A DNA stretch of 64,000 nt. Origin: Nitrososphaera sp. (lineage in GTDB: Archaea > Thermoproteota > Nitrososphaeria > Nitrososphaerales > Nitrososphaeraceae). The DNA lies in the NCBI GenBank assembly GCA_023250885.1, contig JAHEZV010000001.1:1-64000 (forward strand). The letters are read 5' to 3'. Below the pieces are notes generated by a model, which was not told the origin of the DNA, did no database searches, and saw nothing but the letters and a program-made list of their open reading frames with translations. Positions 62,581 to 64,000 of this stretch are shown piece by piece; position 1 is the first letter of the stretch, and every line of letters begins with the position of its first letter. The position numbers and the translations under genes were made by a program.

Positions 62581-64000
62581 TTACGCCTTGGCCCAAAAGC
62601 CCGGCCTTCTTTCAAATATCTGACCTTCCCGGTTGAACTTTTGGATGTATTTCTTTGCTTCTTCGTCGCTGAACTTGCCCGTCTTGACCAGCTCCTCGAC
62701 AAGGACCTTGTCCTCAACGTCGTTGTATTCGTTGCCGGCCAGTCCCCTGAACAGTTCCATGAAGGTCTTTTCCTTGGAAACGACACTCTGGGGCTTGCCG
62801 TATAGCACACCGAGGTCTGTCTTGCCGGTGTTGACATCCACTCCGGCAGTCCTCATCATCTGGTCCACGAGGTAGATCGCGCGCTGGGCGTCATCCGCGT
62901 CCACCCTGTCCTTTAGCAGCAGCCTGGAGCGCGCGGTTGCAAGCCTCACCAAACCTTCAAGCTGCCTTGGCGTCACTGTTATCATGCCTTCCGACTCGAT
63001 CTTCCTCATGTCCATGTAGTAGCTGCGCACGATGTCAGTGGCCTCGGGCGTGAGCGCCGGCTCGCCCTGTTTAGAGTATGCAAGGTACTTGCTGAAAAGG
63101 TCGATTGCTATGGCAGGCTTGGATGCGTGCTCGGCGTCCCTGTAGATTTCAAGTATGTGGCTTGCAATCAGGTTGTCCTTTTCCTTCTCCGGCGTGTCCC
63201 TGACGATGAATATGAGATCGAACCTTGTCAAAAGTGGCACAGGCAGGTTCACGTTTTCCGTGATGTTCTTGTACGGGTCGTATTTGCCGTACATCGGGTT
63301 TGCCGCTGACAGGATAGACGTCCTTGCGTTCAGCGTGGCGACGATGCCTCCCTTTGCTACCGAGCAGGTCTGCTGCTCCATCACTTCGTGCAGCGCCGAC
63401 CTATCCTCTGGCTTTATCTTGTCAAACTCGTCGATGCACACCAGGCCCTGATCGCCCAGCACCACGGCGCCGGCTTCAAGCATCATTATGCCGGACTTGT
63501 CGCGAATTACAGCAGCTGTCAGGCCGGCGGCGGTCGAGCCCCTGCCGGAAGTGTAAAGCCCCCTTGGCGCAATTTTCGCAGCAAATTTCAGCATCTCTGA
63601 TTTTGCGGTACCGGGGTCGCCCACCAAAAGCACGTTGATGTCGCCCCTTCTGGTAGAGCCGTCCTCCAGTTTTTTGGTAAGCGAGCCGACTATCAAAAGA
63701 AGTATTGCCTCCTTGATCACCTCGTGGCCGTAAATGTGGGGCGCAAAAGAAGCGATCAGCTTTTCGTAGGCGTCCGGCTTGGTTGCAATAACCCTTATCT
63801 GGCGTTCGTCTTCGGCGCTTATCGCTATTCGCTCAATAGTCCTCGTGTCCTTGCTCCCTGCGCGGCCGCCAAGGTACTCGATGTTGTTGCCTTCCATGCG
63901 TAGCCTAAAGAGGTTACTTTTCAATTGCGGACCAAATTGTTCCTGTTCCACTCTAATGATTCCAGTAAGGATGATCCTATCTCCTGGACGACATTGATCA
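62581..64000 (-). CDS. mcm: Replicative MCM helicase (5' part beyond window)
   Basis: VGDPGTAKSEMLKFAAKIAPRGLYTSGRGSTAAGLTA; CIDEFDKI; LLTRFDLIFIVRD; frame stays open upstream to the window edge (...DQCRPGDRIILTGIIRVEQEQF). Confidence 0.96.
   Translation of the reverse strand, partial: DQCRPGDRIILTGIIRVEQEQFGPQLKSNLFRLRMEGNNIEYLGGRAGSKDTRTIERIAISAEDERQIRVIATKPDAYEKLIASFAPHIYGHEVIKEAILLLIVGSLTKKLEDGSTRRGDINVLLVGDPGTAKSEMLKFAAKIAPRGLYTSGRGSTAAGLTAAVIRDKSGIMMLEAGAVVLGDQGLVCIDEFDKIKPEDRSALHEVMEQQTCSVAKGGIVATLNARTSILSAANPMYGKYDPYKNITENVNLPVPLLTRFDLIFIVRDTPEKEKDNLIASHILEIYRDAEHASKPAIAIDLFSKYLAYSKQGEPALTPEATDIVRSYYMDMRKIESEGMITVTPRQLEGLVRLATARSRLLLKDRVDADDAQRAIYLVDQMMRTAGVDVNTGKTDLGVLYGKPQSVVSKEKTFMELFRGLAGNEYNDVEDKVLVEELVKTGKFSDEEAKKYIQKFNREGQIFERRPGFWAKA

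Noticed and set aside
1-64000. Genome-wide reassignment of TAG as a sense codon (e.g. pyrrolysine code)
   Set aside because: Many intact genes end naturally at TAG (PAC2, sat, prepilin peptidase, dph2, UbiD, 46216-46545, CopD-like), and the 46545 TAG is directly followed by the next gene's ATG.

Overview
64 kb of archaeal chromosome. Gene content (TFB, MCM, Hel308-type helicase, NurA-HerA, GatD/GatE, Dph2, geranylgeranyl reductase, SRP RNA) and small zinc-ribbon proteins suggest an ammonia-oxidising-type thaumarchaeon, probably Nitrososphaera-like; this is inferred from content and was not searched. Most of the window is ordinary core gene content on both strands: a suf Fe-S operon, sulfate assimilation (cysH-sat), part of the modified archaeal mevalonate pathway (aconitase-X pair plus a nearby UbiD), a tRNA thiolation enzyme, nadM, gatDE, nurA-herA, hel308 and mcm (cut by the window edge). 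RNA genes: an SRP (7S) RNA at ~42.22-42.55 kb and an intron-containing tRNA-Gly(TCC) at 47141-47234. No CRISPR array, rRNA, complete IS element or convincing defence island was seen. The most unusual feature is a high density of interrupted genes (about eleven). By hand translation, 11 of the 14 in-frame nonsense codons in them are TAG, and several genes are otherwise intact around one TAG. TAG is also the normal terminator of many intact genes here, so global reassignment is rejected; recent pseudogenisation is the default, with context-dependent amber readthrough a testable alternative. Other points to check: a phased 20-21 bp iteron array upstream of the first gene, two in-frame TAGs inside a perfect 10-bp hairpin, an actinobacterial-like suf order lacking sufC, a ferredoxin missing two cluster cysteines, a CDF transporter with three C-terminal repeats, and structured repeats in a convergent intergenic region.
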